DNA of 64,000 bases from UBA6772 sp965183875 (GTDB lineage: Bacteria > Bacteroidota > Bacteroidia > Flavobacteriales > UBA7430). Shown in pieces: positions 55,366 through 64,000 of the stretch. Position 1 is the first letter of the stretch, and the number at the start of each line of letters is the position of its first letter. The DNA is taken from contig CBCYMK010000028.1 in NCBI GenBank assembly GCA_965183875.1, positions 62,001 through 126,000 on the forward strand, read 5' to 3'. The notes under the pieces were generated by a model. The model was not told where the DNA came from. It did no database searches and was given only the letters and a program-made list of their open reading frames with translations. Position numbers and translations under genes: made by a program.

Positions 55366-57119
55366 GTGAAAAACATTACAATTAAAAGACTGGGAGGTCT
55401 TTTTCTATCCGTTTTATTGATTTCTATTACTTCAAGTTGTGATAAGGACTCTAGTCCGAATGAAATTGCGTCTACTCATAGTGGTGATATGATTCTAGGA
55501 GAACAATTACAAAATCCTTATTCAACATCTAATATGCATGTTGCACTAGGGAATTTGTCTCTTGATTTTAAGTCAAGCAGTAACTTTGAAGTTGAGACGA
55601 CAGACTTGTACGTTAGGTTTTTACCAAACACTATTGAGGAGTATGAATTGTTAATTCAAGATTCTTTAGAATTATTTGATTATCCTTTAGATTACGAGAT
55701 AATAGAATTTGGTGAGTATTATCAGGATCCAACTATCCCATCAGAAGAACAAACCTGGCTATACACAGTTGTGCCTGTTGATTATTCATTCGTAAATATA
55801 GAATATGAAATTCTTGAAGAATATTCTTGCCTGAGAGTTATGAAGAAAACGAGAAGAGAAATCCAAATGTGCAAAAATTCTTGATGAATTTAGAAGATGA
55901 GGCTCTTAGGATTACAGACAATTTAGAAGTTGATAAAGGACTAAAGCTAGCTAAGAAGAAGCCAGAAGGATATATAAAAGTTAAGGATACTGATTTTAAT
56001 TCGTTAGTGCCGGTCAAAAAAGTAAAAGTTAGAGTTAGAAGATGGTTTACAATAAAGACAGATTATACAAATTTGTCTGGTAAATATAAAATTGACCATG
56101 GATTTAGGCGTGATGTAAATTACAGTTTAGTGTTTGAAAACCAAACAGGATTTAAAGTTTGGGGTAATTATTTATTTGTAACTCCTGCACGTCATAGTTT
56201 TGGAAAGCATTCTCCTGTAGGTAAGGATTTTAATTCCTACCAAACATCTGTTTCATGGAAATGGTTGTCCGTAAATAATGCCTTATATGAATACCGAGAA
56301 TATTGTGAATTGTTGAGTATTGCAAAGCCGCCTTCAAATATGCGTATTTGGGTTAAAGAGCACAATAATGATGAGGTAGGTAATTCTGGTGCTGCTCCAA
56401 TGCTAAGAAGGACTTTCGGTTGGTTTAATTTGAATACAAATAATCAAGTTTTAAGCTATTTTGTTTCATTGAACCCAGGGTTAGAATTGTCGATAAATTA
56501 TGTAGTTAATTTAATGTCATTTGTTGAGCCAGATTTATTTCTAAACATCAATACTGAAAATTCTAGTTCACAAGATGTTTTTCGATTAGTTTGTCATGAA
56601 TCTGCACATGCTTCTCATTGGGTAAATGCTGGTAATAGTTATTGGGTTAAATATATAAATTATATTATCGACAATTTTGGTTACGGAACGGGTGAGGGAG
56701 AAAATGCTGGAGTTTGCCTATTGGGAGAAGCTTGGGCAAATCATATTGGCTATTATTTAGCATTAGATAAATATTGTGACGGTTGCTCTTATCATAATTT
56801 GGATTGGTTTGAAAATTTCACCCCTTTACAAACTGGTATCGAAGATGAGGACAGATTAATTGGGTATGCAGATTGGTCAGGATGGTTTCCTATAGGAATT
56901 ATGTATGATCTAATAGATTCTAATATTGACTTTATTAGATACGGAAAAGGAGGTAATTATTATGATAGAGTACTGGGCTATTCTCATGAAAAGTTATACA
57001 ATGCTTTAGATTCTGATGTAGAATCGCCAGCGCAATTCAAAGACCGATTGTTAGAAGAGAATAATAATTTAGACCTAAATGATGTTGAAAATTTATTTGA
57101 AGCCTATTATGCAAACTAA
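55366..57119 (+). CDS. zincin-like lipoprotein with HExxH motif (one frameshift)
   Basis: Adding one missing T at 55824-55825 joins two frames into 584 residues. The N-terminus is a lipoprotein signal with Cys25 (ITSSCDKD), started by GTG at 55366. The first part (30-230) is beta-rich. The second part has VCHESAHASHW, a HExxH zinc motif at about residue 411, and a downstream LLGEAWANHIGYY whose Glu could be the third ligand, as in gluzincins. I do not recognise a named family. It is probably an outer-membrane-anchored metalloprotease. The next lipoprotein gene overlaps its end by 11 bp. Confidence 0.75.
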
Positions 57120-57540
57120 AATAAGATTAATATTCGGAGTTCTTTTTTCTATTGTAGTGCTTAGTTCATGCGACCCTGGTTCCTGTACTGAGTATAGAAT
57201 TAAGAGTGACTTAACTGAGGATGTATGTGTTTATTTCTATCATAATGTAGATTTTAATGGTTTTCGGTCTGAACCTAAGGACACAATTTGTATTGAAGAA
57301 GAGGATTCGCATCAATGGCTACAATATTGTATTGATGGTGGTGGTAAGTTTGTAATGGATTTTAATGGTTACGACTCAATTGTTTTTGAAACGAATTCAA
57401 ATCGAATTGTTACTACTCCTGATGGTATTCTAAACACTATTTATGATTGGGATGATTGGTCGATTAGTATGGAGAAAGGTAATGCAGGGACTAAGTCTTA
57501 TACTTATTTATATACTATTACTGGAGAAGACTTAAACTAG
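57109..57540 (+). CDS. small lipoprotein of unknown function (143 aa)
   Basis: Starting MQTKIRLIFGVLFSIVVLSS with Cys21 in the lipobox, it is 143 residues, acidic, with four more cysteines and a likely beta-sandwich. No family is recognised. The ATG overlaps the stop of the zincin-like lipoprotein gene by 11 bp, so the two are coupled and may act together as enzyme and partner or inhibitor; this is inference. A terminator follows. Confidence 0.75.
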   Translation: MQTKIRLIFGVLFSIVVLSSCDPGSCTEYRIKSDLTEDVCVYFYHNVDFNGFRSEPKDTICIEEEDSHQWLQYCIDGGGKFVMDFNGYDSIVFETNSNRIVTTPDGILNTIYDWDDWSISMEKGNAGTKSYTYLYTITGEDLN

Positions 57541-57556
57541 AGTTTGATTTAAAAAT

Positions 57557-57586
57557 AAAAAGGTGTGGCATAACCACACCTTTTTT
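57557..57586. terminator. bidirectional intrinsic terminator
   Basis: A 12-bp stem AAAAAGGTGTGG/CCACACCTTTTT with a 5-base loop between the convergent lipoprotein and SRPBCC genes. Confidence 0.88.
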
Positions 57587-57593
57587 GTGAGTT

Positions 57594-58130
57594 TTAGTAT
57601 AGTTGTTCACTTAACTTTTGCCTCTCGATCAGTTCTTTAAGCAAGTCGTAATTTACTTGGGCTTGCTGCTGAAAGGCACTTTTTAGCAAGTAAAACATTG
57701 ATCGGTAAAATATATTATTTCCTTCTGAAGTGTTGAAAGCTTTAATGGTTGTTCTTTCAGCATTTCCTTCAAAGTAAATACCTACCGTACCTGTAAAAAA
57801 GTCTGTTTCCATTTCAAAAACAAATTTTTCATTTTCTGTGTATTCTTTTAAGGTTTCAATAAATTCAATTTCCTCACCATCTTGTTCAAACTTCATTAAG
57901 AAACGAGATCCAACTACTAATTCTTTACCACTTAGAATTTCTTTACCTACATAACCCACAAGCCATTCAGGAGCAAGCGACTCATCGGTAAAAATTTTAA
58001 ACGACTCTTCTACAGAAGCATTAACTTCTACTTGATTTTGGTAACTGAAACTAGGGTGAAAAAAGCCTAAACTAAAAAAAGCTAAGGTGATACCAATAAG
58101 ACCTATTAAGGTGAATTTTACGAAGCGCAT
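57594..58130 (-). CDS. SRPBCC (polyketide cyclase-like) protein with membrane anchor
   Basis: 178 residues from MRFVKFTLIGLIGITLAFFS. One N-terminal helix (5-25) is followed by an SRPBCC/START-like fold: VEVNASVEESFKIFTDESLAPEWL is typical of the first strand-helix, cut here at EVNASVEESFKIFTDESL. These domains bind hydrophobic ligands; none is predictable. A longer start at 58169 is possible but less likely. It is separate from the trmB cluster, with which it is divergent. Confidence 0.8.
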   Translation of the reverse strand: MRFVKFTLIGLIGITLAFFSLGFFHPSFSYQNQVEVNASVEESFKIFTDESLAPEWLVGYVGKEILSGKELVVGSRFLMKFEQDGEEIEFIETLKEYTENEKFVFEMETDFFTGTVGIYFEGNAERTTIKAFNTSEGNNIFYRSMFYLLKSAFQQQAQVNYDLLKELIERQKLSEQLY

Positions 58131-58267
58131 ACTTGAAAATTGTTTTTTCAAATATATGTAAAAATTCAAAATATGTTGAAAGAATCCATTTCTGCTTACA
58201 AATCAAATTTTCAACTATTAATTATAAATTGCTCATTAACAACCAATAATTATCCTTACTGAATTTG

Positions 58268-58275
58268 TATTTTTG
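58268..58275 (+). promoter_or_regulatory. -7 promoter element TAnnTTTG
   Basis: TATTTTTG ends 3 bp before a GTG at 58278. Transcription would then begin after that GTG, which supports the next in-frame GTG, at 58296, as the trmB start. Confidence 0.45.
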
Positions 58276-58295
58276 CAGTGCAAAAAACTAAAACT

Positions 58296-58973
58296 GTGGG
58301 AAAGAATAAACATAGAAAGTTCGCCGATAACGAGACTTTTGCCAATATGGTGCAAGCACCAAGAACAGATTTGTTAGAGAAAGGACTTCCTCTAAAAGGG
58401 AAGTGGCACAAAGAGTTTTTTAAAAACGATAAACCAATTGTTTTAGAATTGGGTTGTGGTAAAGGAGAGTATACGGTTGGTTTAGGAGAGCGTTTTCCCG
58501 ATAAAAATTTCATTGGAATTGATATTAAAGGGGCTCGTATGTGGCGTGGTGCTCGTACGGCTACCGATAATAAAATGGATAATATTGGTTTTTTAAGAAC
58601 CCATATTGAATTGATTCACAACTGCTTTGCTAAAGGTGAAGTTAGCGAGATATGGATAACTTTCCCAGATCCTCAAATAAAATACCGCCGTAGAAAAAAA
58701 CGTCTTACTGCACCAGATATGTTAGATATGTATCGTCAAATATTAACCGATGATGCAATCATACATCTAAAAACAGATTCCCAATTTTTACATGGTTATA
58801 CACTCGGTATAGTAGAAGGATACGGACATAAAGTATTAGATTCTAGCTACGATATAGACCGACAGAAAGCGGATAATGAATTGTTGAAAATACGCACTAA
58901 TTACGAAGGGATTTTCCGAGATAAGGGAATGACCATTACCTATATTAAATTCCAACTCTGTAAGCTTGACTAA
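58296..58973 (+). CDS. trmB: tRNA (guanine-N7-)-methyltransferase
   Basis: 225 residues from a GTG start giving MGKNKHRKFADNETF, which matches the family's usual N-terminus; a GTG six codons earlier (58278) is less likely. The SAM-binding motif LELGCGKGEYTVGLGERFP, cut at ELGCGKGEYTVGLGERF, and the active-site block WITFPDPQIKYRRRKKRL cut at ITFPDPQIKYRRRK are clear. It makes m7G46 in tRNA. Its end overlaps the next gene's TTG start by 8 bp. Confidence 0.96.
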   Translation: MGKNKHRKFADNETFANMVQAPRTDLLEKGLPLKGKWHKEFFKNDKPIVLELGCGKGEYTVGLGERFPDKNFIGIDIKGARMWRGARTATDNKMDNIGFLRTHIELIHNCFAKGEVSEIWITFPDPQIKYRRRKKRLTAPDMLDMYRQILTDDAIIHLKTDSQFLHGYTLGIVEGYGHKVLDSSYDIDRQKADNELLKIRTNYEGIFRDKGMTITYIKFQLCKLD

Positions 58974-59298
58974 GACTGATCCATCAGATTCTTTTTTTGA
59001 GCGTTGCTATGCAGTAGCGCAAAGAATACCTTATGGAAAAGTAACTAGTTATGGAGCGATAGCGAAATATTTAGGTGCAGCACGTTCTGCGAGAATGGTG
59101 GGTTGGGCAATGAATAAGTCTTTAGATAAGGATGTTCCTGCACATAGAGTTGTGAATAGAGTAGGGCTTTTAACGGGGAAATTTCATTTCGATGGGATTA
59201 ACTTAATGAAGCAATTATTAGAAAACGAAGGGCATAAATTTGAGGGCGATCAGCTCTTAAATTTTAATGAGGTATTTTGGATTCCTACAGATGCTTAA
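58966..59298 (+). CDS. alkyltransferase-like protein lacking the acceptor cysteine
   Basis: 110 residues from a TTG start. It is the C-terminal domain of O6-alkylguanine-DNA alkyltransferases: RIPYGKVTSYGAIAKYLG, ARMVGWAMNKS and PAHRVVNRVG. The acceptor Cys of the PCHRV motif is Ala59 here, so it cannot transfer the alkyl group. Such ATL proteins flip damaged guanines and hand them to nucleotide excision repair. The start overlaps the last 8 bp of trmB, and no ATG lies nearby. Confidence 0.9.
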   Translation: MTKTDPSDSFFERCYAVAQRIPYGKVTSYGAIAKYLGAARSARMVGWAMNKSLDKDVPAHRVVNRVGLLTGKFHFDGINLMKQLLENEGHKFEGDQLLNFNEVFWIPTDA

Positions 59299-59312
59299 AG
59301 CCTTGATTTTTG

Positions 59313-59320
59313 TACCTTTG
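59313..59320 (+). promoter_or_regulatory. -7 promoter element TAnnTTTG
   Basis: TACCTTTG lies 17 bp before the mrp ATG at 59338 and probably drives mrp, the NifU-type gene and korAB. Confidence 0.5.
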
Positions 59321-59337
59321 AATCTTAAATTTATAGA

Positions 59338-60465
59338 ATGAATATACAAAAAAGTCAAATTGTAGATGCGCTGAAAAGTGTGAAGGTGAAAGGTGATGTG
59401 AAATCCCTTATAGAGAATGACTTAGTAACAAATATTGTTGTTTTTGGCGACGAGGTAAATGTGGATGTTACTATACATAATCCTACGCTACACGCTAAAA
59501 AACAAGTTGAAGTAGATATATTAAAAGCTATACATGCTAAGGTTTATGCCAAAGCTAAAATAGTGGTTAAGATTACTGTAGAAGCTAAGCAAGAAGAAAA
59601 CCCTAATTTAATTAGAGGAGAGAAACTTGAAGGTGTGAAAAACATTATCGCTGTTGCTTCTGGTAAAGGGGGGGTAGGGAAATCTACAGTTACAGCTAAT
59701 CTTGCAGTTGCTTTGCAAAAGCAGGGTTTTAAAGTGGGTATAGTAGATGCCGATATTTATGGGCCTTCACAGCATATTATGTTCGATGTAGAGAAGTCTA
59801 GGCCTGAGGCTGGAAACGAAAATGGAAAGCCTGTAATGATTCCTGTTGAGAGTTATGGCGTGAAACTACTTTCAATTGGTTTCTTTGCTCCCGGCTCTCA
59901 AGCGGTTGTGTGGAGAGGTCCAATGGCAACAAAAGCATTGAATCAGCTAATTAAAGATTCGTATTGGGGTGAGTTAGATTATTTATTAATCGACTTACCT
60001 CCAGGTACAGGAGATATACACCTTTCTTTAGTGCAAGCTGTACCTGTTACAGGTGCCGTAATCGTAAGTACACCACAAAATATAGCTATTGCAGACGCTA
60101 AAAAAGGTGTGGGTATGTTCCAGTTAGATACCATACAAGTACCCGTTTTAGGCTTGGTAGAAAACATGTCTTACTTTACACCCGATGAGCTTCCTGACAA
60201 CAAATATTATATATTTGGAAAAGACGGTACGAAAAATCTAGCAGACGATTTAAACTTGCCTTTATTAGGTGAGATACCATTAGTTCAAGGGATTCGCGAA
60301 GCTGCTGATGTTGGACGTCCTGTAGTATTACAAGAGGGAAGTCCTTCGGCTGATGCCTTTATGAACTTAGCATGTAATGTAGTTGAGCAGGTAGAATTGC
60401 GAAATAAGACATTGGACCCTACTGCAGTAGTAGAAATTACAAATATGGACGGCTGTTCAAAATAA
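59338..60465 (+). CDS. Mrp/NBP35-type iron-sulfur carrier ATPase
   Basis: 375 residues. An N-terminal MIP18/DUF59 domain (1-85) is followed by a deviant Walker A GKGGVGKS at 109-116, the VDADIYGPSQH block and DLPPGTGDIHLSL. It is thought to carry and deliver Fe-S clusters. The usual C-terminal metal-binding CxxC is absent in the YFTPDELPDNKYYIFG region, as in other Bacteroidota versions. It is followed 10 bp later by a NifU-type scaffold gene and then by the Fe-S enzyme genes korAB. Confidence 0.94.
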   Translation: MNIQKSQIVDALKSVKVKGDVKSLIENDLVTNIVVFGDEVNVDVTIHNPTLHAKKQVEVDILKAIHAKVYAKAKIVVKITVEAKQEENPNLIRGEKLEGVKNIIAVASGKGGVGKSTVTANLAVALQKQGFKVGIVDADIYGPSQHIMFDVEKSRPEAGNENGKPVMIPVESYGVKLLSIGFFAPGSQAVVWRGPMATKALNQLIKDSYWGELDYLLIDLPPGTGDIHLSLVQAVPVTGAVIVSTPQNIAIADAKKGVGMFQLDTIQVPVLGLVENMSYFTPDELPDNKYYIFGKDGTKNLADDLNLPLLGEIPLVQGIREAADVGRPVVLQEGSPSADAFMNLACNVVEQVELRNKTLDPTAVVEITNMDGCSK

Positions 60466-60475
60466 AAACGATCTC

Positions 60476-60727
60476 ATGGCTGTAGAAATACAAACTAGTT
60501 TATTGCAGAAAATTGAAAAAGCGCTCTCCGAAATAAGACCATATTTAGAGTCTGATGGGGGAGATATATCGCTTATTGAAGTGACCCCAGAAATGGTCGT
60601 TAAGGTTCAGTTACATGGTGCTTGTCAGAGTTGTAATGTAAATCAAATGACTTTGAAAGCTGGAGTAGAACAGTCGATAAAAAAATACGCTCCCGAAATT
60701 ATGGAAGTAGTCAATATAGACGCATAA
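60476..60727 (+). CDS. NifU C-terminal domain (Nfu-type) Fe-S scaffold
   Basis: 83 residues. The family pattern RPYLESDGGDISLIEVTPE, and Cys50 and Cys53 in HGACQSCNVNQMTLK, bind a cluster between two monomers. It would work with Mrp just upstream to load Fe-S proteins such as KorAB just downstream, 10 bp away on each side. Confidence 0.95.
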   Translation: MAVEIQTSLLQKIEKALSEIRPYLESDGGDISLIEVTPEMVVKVQLHGACQSCNVNQMTLKAGVEQSIKKYAPEIMEVVNIDA

Positions 60728-60737
60728 AAGGAATATT

Positions 60738-62588
60738 ATGACTCAAGTTCATCAAAAACTTGAACAGGTAACCGTATTATTTGCTGGTGATTCTGGCGAT
60801 GGGATACAATTAACGGGGACTCAATTCACAACAAATACGGCACTGTTCGGTAACGACCTAAGTACTTTTCCTGATTTCCCTGCAGAAATCCGTGCACCTT
60901 TGGGTACCATAGCTGGAGTTTCAGGTTTTCAAATCCACTTTGGATCTGTTGATATATTTACTCCAGGTGATCTTTGTGATGTGCTAGTGGTGATGAATGC
61001 AGCAGCCTTAAAGAAGAACCTCTCTCGTTTAAAAGAACGCGGTACTATTATCGTGAACTCTTCTGGATTTGATAAAAGAAATCTGCGTTTAGCAGGGATT
61101 CAAGATGGAGAAAATCCACTAAATAATCACAGTTTAGAAGGATTTAAAGTACATGAATTTGACATCACAAAGCTAACAAGGGAGAGCCTAAAAGAGTCCT
61201 CTCTAGGGACTAAAGACCGCGACAGATGTAAGAATATGTTCGTTTTAGGTTTTGTGTATTGGATGTATAACAGAAAAATTGATTCTTCAATAAATTTCTT
61301 AAAGGCTAAGTTTGCTGCTAAGCCAGAGATTTTAAACGCCAATATAACGGTGTTAAAAGCAGGCTATCATTTTGCCGATACCTGCGAAACCTTTTCTAAT
61401 AGGTTTGAGGTTAAGCCCACAAAAATGGCTGCCGGTTCTTATAGAAATATCATAGGTAACCAAGCTACAGCACTTGGATTAATTGCTGCAGCACACAAGT
61501 CTAAACGCGATTTATTTTATGGAGGTTACCCAATTACTCCGGCTTCAGATATATTACACGAATTAGCTAAGCATAAAAATTTTGGTATTAAAACCTTTCA
61601 GGCAGAAGACGAAATTGCCGGAATTTGTTCTGCAATAGGAGCTTCTTTTGGGGGTGACTTAGCTGTTACAGCTTCTTCAGGACCTGGAATTGCCCTAAAA
61701 GGGGAGGCCTTAGGGCTGGCCATGATGTTAGAGATTCCATTAGTAGTGGTAAATGTTCAGCGTGGTGGACCTTCAACAGGATTGCCTACCAAAACAGAAC
61801 AGGCCGATTTACTGCAGGCTGTATATGGTAGAAATGGGGAGGCTCCAATCCCAGTGATTTCCGCTAACTCGCCATCAGATTGTTTTACAATGGCCTATGA
61901 GGCTTGCAGGATTGCAATAGAACATATGACGCCTGTATTCCTACTTACCGATGGATATATCGCTAATGGTGCAGAACCTTGGAAGTATCCGAAGGCTTCA
62001 GATTTAAAAGAAATTATAGTGCAATTTGCAAAAGAGCGTTCTCAAGACGATCCGGCTTATCTACCGTATAAAAGGAATGAAAAGTTAGTTAGAGAATGGG
62101 CTATACCAGGAACTAAAGGTGTAGAGCATCGGTTGGGTGGTTTAGAGAAAGATAAGGAAACGGGGAACGTTTCTTACGATCCAGAAAATCATGAGTATAT
62201 GGTTAAAGTTCGCGCCCAGAAAGTAGCTGAAATTGCCAATCATATCCCAGAACAAGAATTCGATAGTGGTTCAGGAAATTCTAAACTTTTAGTTTTAGGT
62301 TGGGGCTCTACCTATGGTTCAATAAAAACAGTGGTAAGAGAATTAGCAAACCAAGGTGTAGACGTTGCTCATGCTCAAATAAAGTATATACAACCAATGC
62401 CTAGGAATTTAGGAGATTTGCTCTCTCAGTTCGATAAAATACTGATTCCTGAAATGAATAATGGCCAGCTAATAACCCTTATTAGAGATCAGTTTTTGGT
62501 AGATGCAAAGCCTTTAAATAAAATTAAAGGTGTGCCGTTTGAGGCTAGAGAAATTAAAGAGGCAATTCTAAATATGTTGAAAAACTAG
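60738..62588 (+). CDS. korA: 2-oxoacid:ferredoxin oxidoreductase, fused gamma-alpha subunit
   Basis: 616 residues. The N-terminal 200 residues are the gamma domain (LFAGDSGDGIQLTGTQF, then the NSSGFDKRNL block). The rest is the alpha pyrimidine-binding and transketolase C-terminal part (GGYPITPASDILHELAKH, AEDEIAGICSAIGASF, ASSGPGIALKGEALGLAM, GGPSTGLPTKTEQADLLQA). This layout is typical of 2-oxoglutarate:ferredoxin oxidoreductase. It makes succinyl-CoA and reduced ferredoxin from 2-oxoglutarate. Exact substrate is inferred from subunit layout. korB follows after 2 bp. Confidence 0.93.
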   Translation: MTQVHQKLEQVTVLFAGDSGDGIQLTGTQFTTNTALFGNDLSTFPDFPAEIRAPLGTIAGVSGFQIHFGSVDIFTPGDLCDVLVVMNAAALKKNLSRLKERGTIIVNSSGFDKRNLRLAGIQDGENPLNNHSLEGFKVHEFDITKLTRESLKESSLGTKDRDRCKNMFVLGFVYWMYNRKIDSSINFLKAKFAAKPEILNANITVLKAGYHFADTCETFSNRFEVKPTKMAAGSYRNIIGNQATALGLIAAAHKSKRDLFYGGYPITPASDILHELAKHKNFGIKTFQAEDEIAGICSAIGASFGGDLAVTASSGPGIALKGEALGLAMMLEIPLVVVNVQRGGPSTGLPTKTEQADLLQAVYGRNGEAPIPVISANSPSDCFTMAYEACRIAIEHMTPVFLLTDGYIANGAEPWKYPKASDLKEIIVQFAKERSQDDPAYLPYKRNEKLVREWAIPGTKGVEHRLGGLEKDKETGNVSYDPENHEYMVKVRAQKVAEIANHIPEQEFDSGSGNSKLLVLGWGSTYGSIKTVVRELANQGVDVAHAQIKYIQPMPRNLGDLLSQFDKILIPEMNNGQLITLIRDQFLVDAKPLNKIKGVPFEAREIKEAILNMLKN

Positions 62589-62590
62589 TT

Positions 62591-63637
62591 ATGGCTCTAG
62601 AGAAAGATATAAAAGAAGAGGTGCAGAAGCTAACTGCTAAAGACTTTGTAAGTGATCAAGATATCCGATGGTGCCCCGGTTGTGGTGATTATTCGATATT
62701 AAAACAAGTTCAAAGTGTGATGCCTGAATTGGGTATTGCCAAAGAAGATATTGTATTCATCTCGGGAATTGGTTGTTCATCACGCTTCCCTTATTATATG
62801 AATACTTATGGTATGCATTCTATCCACGGTAGAGCAACAGCAATTGCAAGTGGATTAAAAGCTGCTCGTCCAGACCTTAGTGTTTGGCTTGTTACCGGCG
62901 ATGGAGATTCACTTTCTATTGGAGGGAATCACTTGATTCATCTTCTTAGAAGGAATTTTGATTTGAATATTCTATTGTTTAATAATCAGATTTACGGACT
63001 TACTAAAGGGCAGTATTCGCCAACTTCAGAAATAGGTAAAAAAACAAAATCTACTCCCTTAGGTTCCATAGATCACCCCTTTAATCCATTGGCTCTTTGT
63101 ATGGGAGCTGAATCCACTTTTGTAGCTAGAGCTCTAGATAGAGAACCTAAGCATATGCGCGAAATTCTCTTAAGAGCAGAGCAACACAAAGGGACTTCGC
63201 TGGTAGAGATATATCAAAACTGTAATATTTTTAACGATGGTGCTTTTGGTGGTTTTACCGATAAGCAGGTGAAAAAAGACAACAGTCTTTATTTGAAGCA
63301 TGGTGAGCCTTTGGTCTTTGGAGCAAAAGAAGATAAAGGGATTGTATTAGACGGTTTTATACCTAAAATTGTGGACTTAAATTCCGGAGACTATTCCTTA
63401 GAAGATTTATGGATACACGATGAGAAGTGTAGAAATAAAGCTAATATTTTAACCCGATTCTTCGATGATCCTTCAAGTGAAAATGCCTTGCCTAGACCTT
63501 TCGGTATATTCTACCAAGAAGATAGATATAGATACGAAGAAGCGCTTTATGAGCAACTCGATACCCACAAGAAACAAAAAGGAGTTCCCGATTTAGATAA
63601 ACTCTTAGCTGGTGCAAATTCTTGGGAAGTAAAATAA
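62591..63637 (+). CDS. korB: 2-oxoacid:ferredoxin oxidoreductase, beta subunit
   Basis: 348 residues. RWCPGCGDYSILKQVQ, the thiamine diphosphate motif TGDGDSLSIGGNHLIHLLRRN cut at GDGDSLSIGGNHLIHLL, and NNQIYGLTKGQYSPTS are KorB signatures. Cysteines at CPGC and in the SGIGCSSRFPYY block can bind a cluster. It pairs with korA upstream. No terminator is obvious in the following 110 bp. Confidence 0.95.
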   Translation: MALEKDIKEEVQKLTAKDFVSDQDIRWCPGCGDYSILKQVQSVMPELGIAKEDIVFISGIGCSSRFPYYMNTYGMHSIHGRATAIASGLKAARPDLSVWLVTGDGDSLSIGGNHLIHLLRRNFDLNILLFNNQIYGLTKGQYSPTSEIGKKTKSTPLGSIDHPFNPLALCMGAESTFVARALDREPKHMREILLRAEQHKGTSLVEIYQNCNIFNDGAFGGFTDKQVKKDNSLYLKHGEPLVFGAKEDKGIVLDGFIPKIVDLNSGDYSLEDLWIHDEKCRNKANILTRFFDDPSSENALPRPFGIFYQEDRYRYEEALYEQLDTHKKQKGVPDLDKLLAGANSWEVK

Positions 63638-63750
63638 ACCTTGTACTGAGTGTTGTAATTTGAATTTCTCAATTTCGCTATTAAATTATTAAATTGTTTT
63701 TTAACTTAGAGCTGCATTAATAAATATTCTGCTAGTCCGCTTGTTTACCA

Positions 63751-64000
63751 CTAAATTAAATCAAGAATTAGATTCTGGAATAAATCCTTCTGTTTTCTTC
63801 GGTTTAGTTTGTAGCAAAACTCATCCAGATACCCTTGTAGGTACTCGTTTTTCACGAAATGATAAACACCCAAAAGGTTACGTTTAAGGTTAGCTATTGC
63901 AATATGCGACCATTGTAAAGTACTATCCCAACTAACAGAAGATTTTTCCATAATGTGAGTATCCACGATTTTGTTTAAATCAAGATACGATTTTGCCATA
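63751..64000 (-). mobile_element. IS1595 (ISXO2-like) transposase, C-terminal part, truncated by the window edge
   Basis: The minus-strand frame ending at 63751 reads WSHIAIANLKRNLLGVYHFV and YLQGYLDEFCYKLNRRKQ, which match the end of the DDE domain in ISXO2-like transposases (the HxxW...YLDEFxxRxNRR pattern). The gene enters from beyond the right edge. The terminal inverted repeat of the element should lie in 63640-63750, but I could not define it. It is downstream of korB, convergent with it. Confidence 0.75.

Overview
The window is A+T-rich DNA from a member of the Bacteroidota, most likely Flavobacteriales. The evidence is type IX secretion (T9SS) cargo with C-terminal sorting or gliding-motility domains, a gingipain-type peptidase, an OprP-type porin, the tight gene order yceD/DUF177-rpmF-plsX-fabH-accB-accC, and many promoters with the Bacteroidota -7 element TAnnTTTG. 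No tRNA, rRNA, CRISPR array or prophage was recognised. The only mobile element is part of an IS1595-type transposase at the right edge.

Layout. 1-8.1 kb: a partial membrane protein, a small membrane protein, a very large T9SS surface protein with two frameshifts, and a Bax-inhibitor-like membrane protein. 8.1-12.7 kb: purD, an acyl-CoA carboxylase carboxyltransferase and lepA on the minus strand. 12.8-16.8 kb: a small secreted protein and a 1163-residue gliding-type surface protein, followed by 630 bp of noncoding DNA that is a tandem duplication of a 290-bp unit. 17.5-28.7 kb: housekeeping genes (ribE, mqnC, pepA, pdxA, the rpmF/fatty-acid cluster, dxs). 28.8-33.1 kb: an ECF sigma factor, a membrane TPR protein and a convergent, overlapping TPR-CHAT protease-like gene. 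33.3-36.5 kb: asnS, rpoN and an ArsR-type regulator. 36.6-41.4 kb: a C25 peptidase and an OprP-type porin. 41.6-47.4 kb: an inorganic-carbon cluster with a beta-carbonic anhydrase, two SulP transporters around a TetR regulator, and a decayed second carbonic anhydrase. 47.4-55.1 kb: a phosphate cluster, pstSCAB-phoU, a divergent small protein plus PiT-like transporter, and phoB-phoR. 55.4-57.5 kb: two lipoproteins, one a zinc-metalloprotease-like protein. 57.6-63.6 kb: trmB, an alkyltransferase-like protein, mrp, a NifU-type scaffold and korAB.

The best new signal is regulatory. A candidate Pho box of TTAACA-like hexamers repeated every 11 bp lies upstream of the porin, of pstS and of the small-protein/PiT operon. 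In all three the last hexamer starts exactly 26 bp upstream of a -7 element. This makes the porin, Pst and PiT a predicted PhoB regulon. A second candidate regulatory pair, AGTA/TACT inverted motifs, lies upstream of both SulP genes around the TetR gene.

The sequence also shows damage. Sixteen single-base insertions, each duplicating a neighbouring base, fall between 49.6 and 54.0 kb and break pstA, pstC, pstS, the PiT gene and phoB. Removing them restores a full reading frame in every gene, so a local sequencing or assembly fault is more likely than real decay. The second carbonic anhydrase differs: it has five in-frame TAA codons and a one-base deletion and looks like a true pseudogene.
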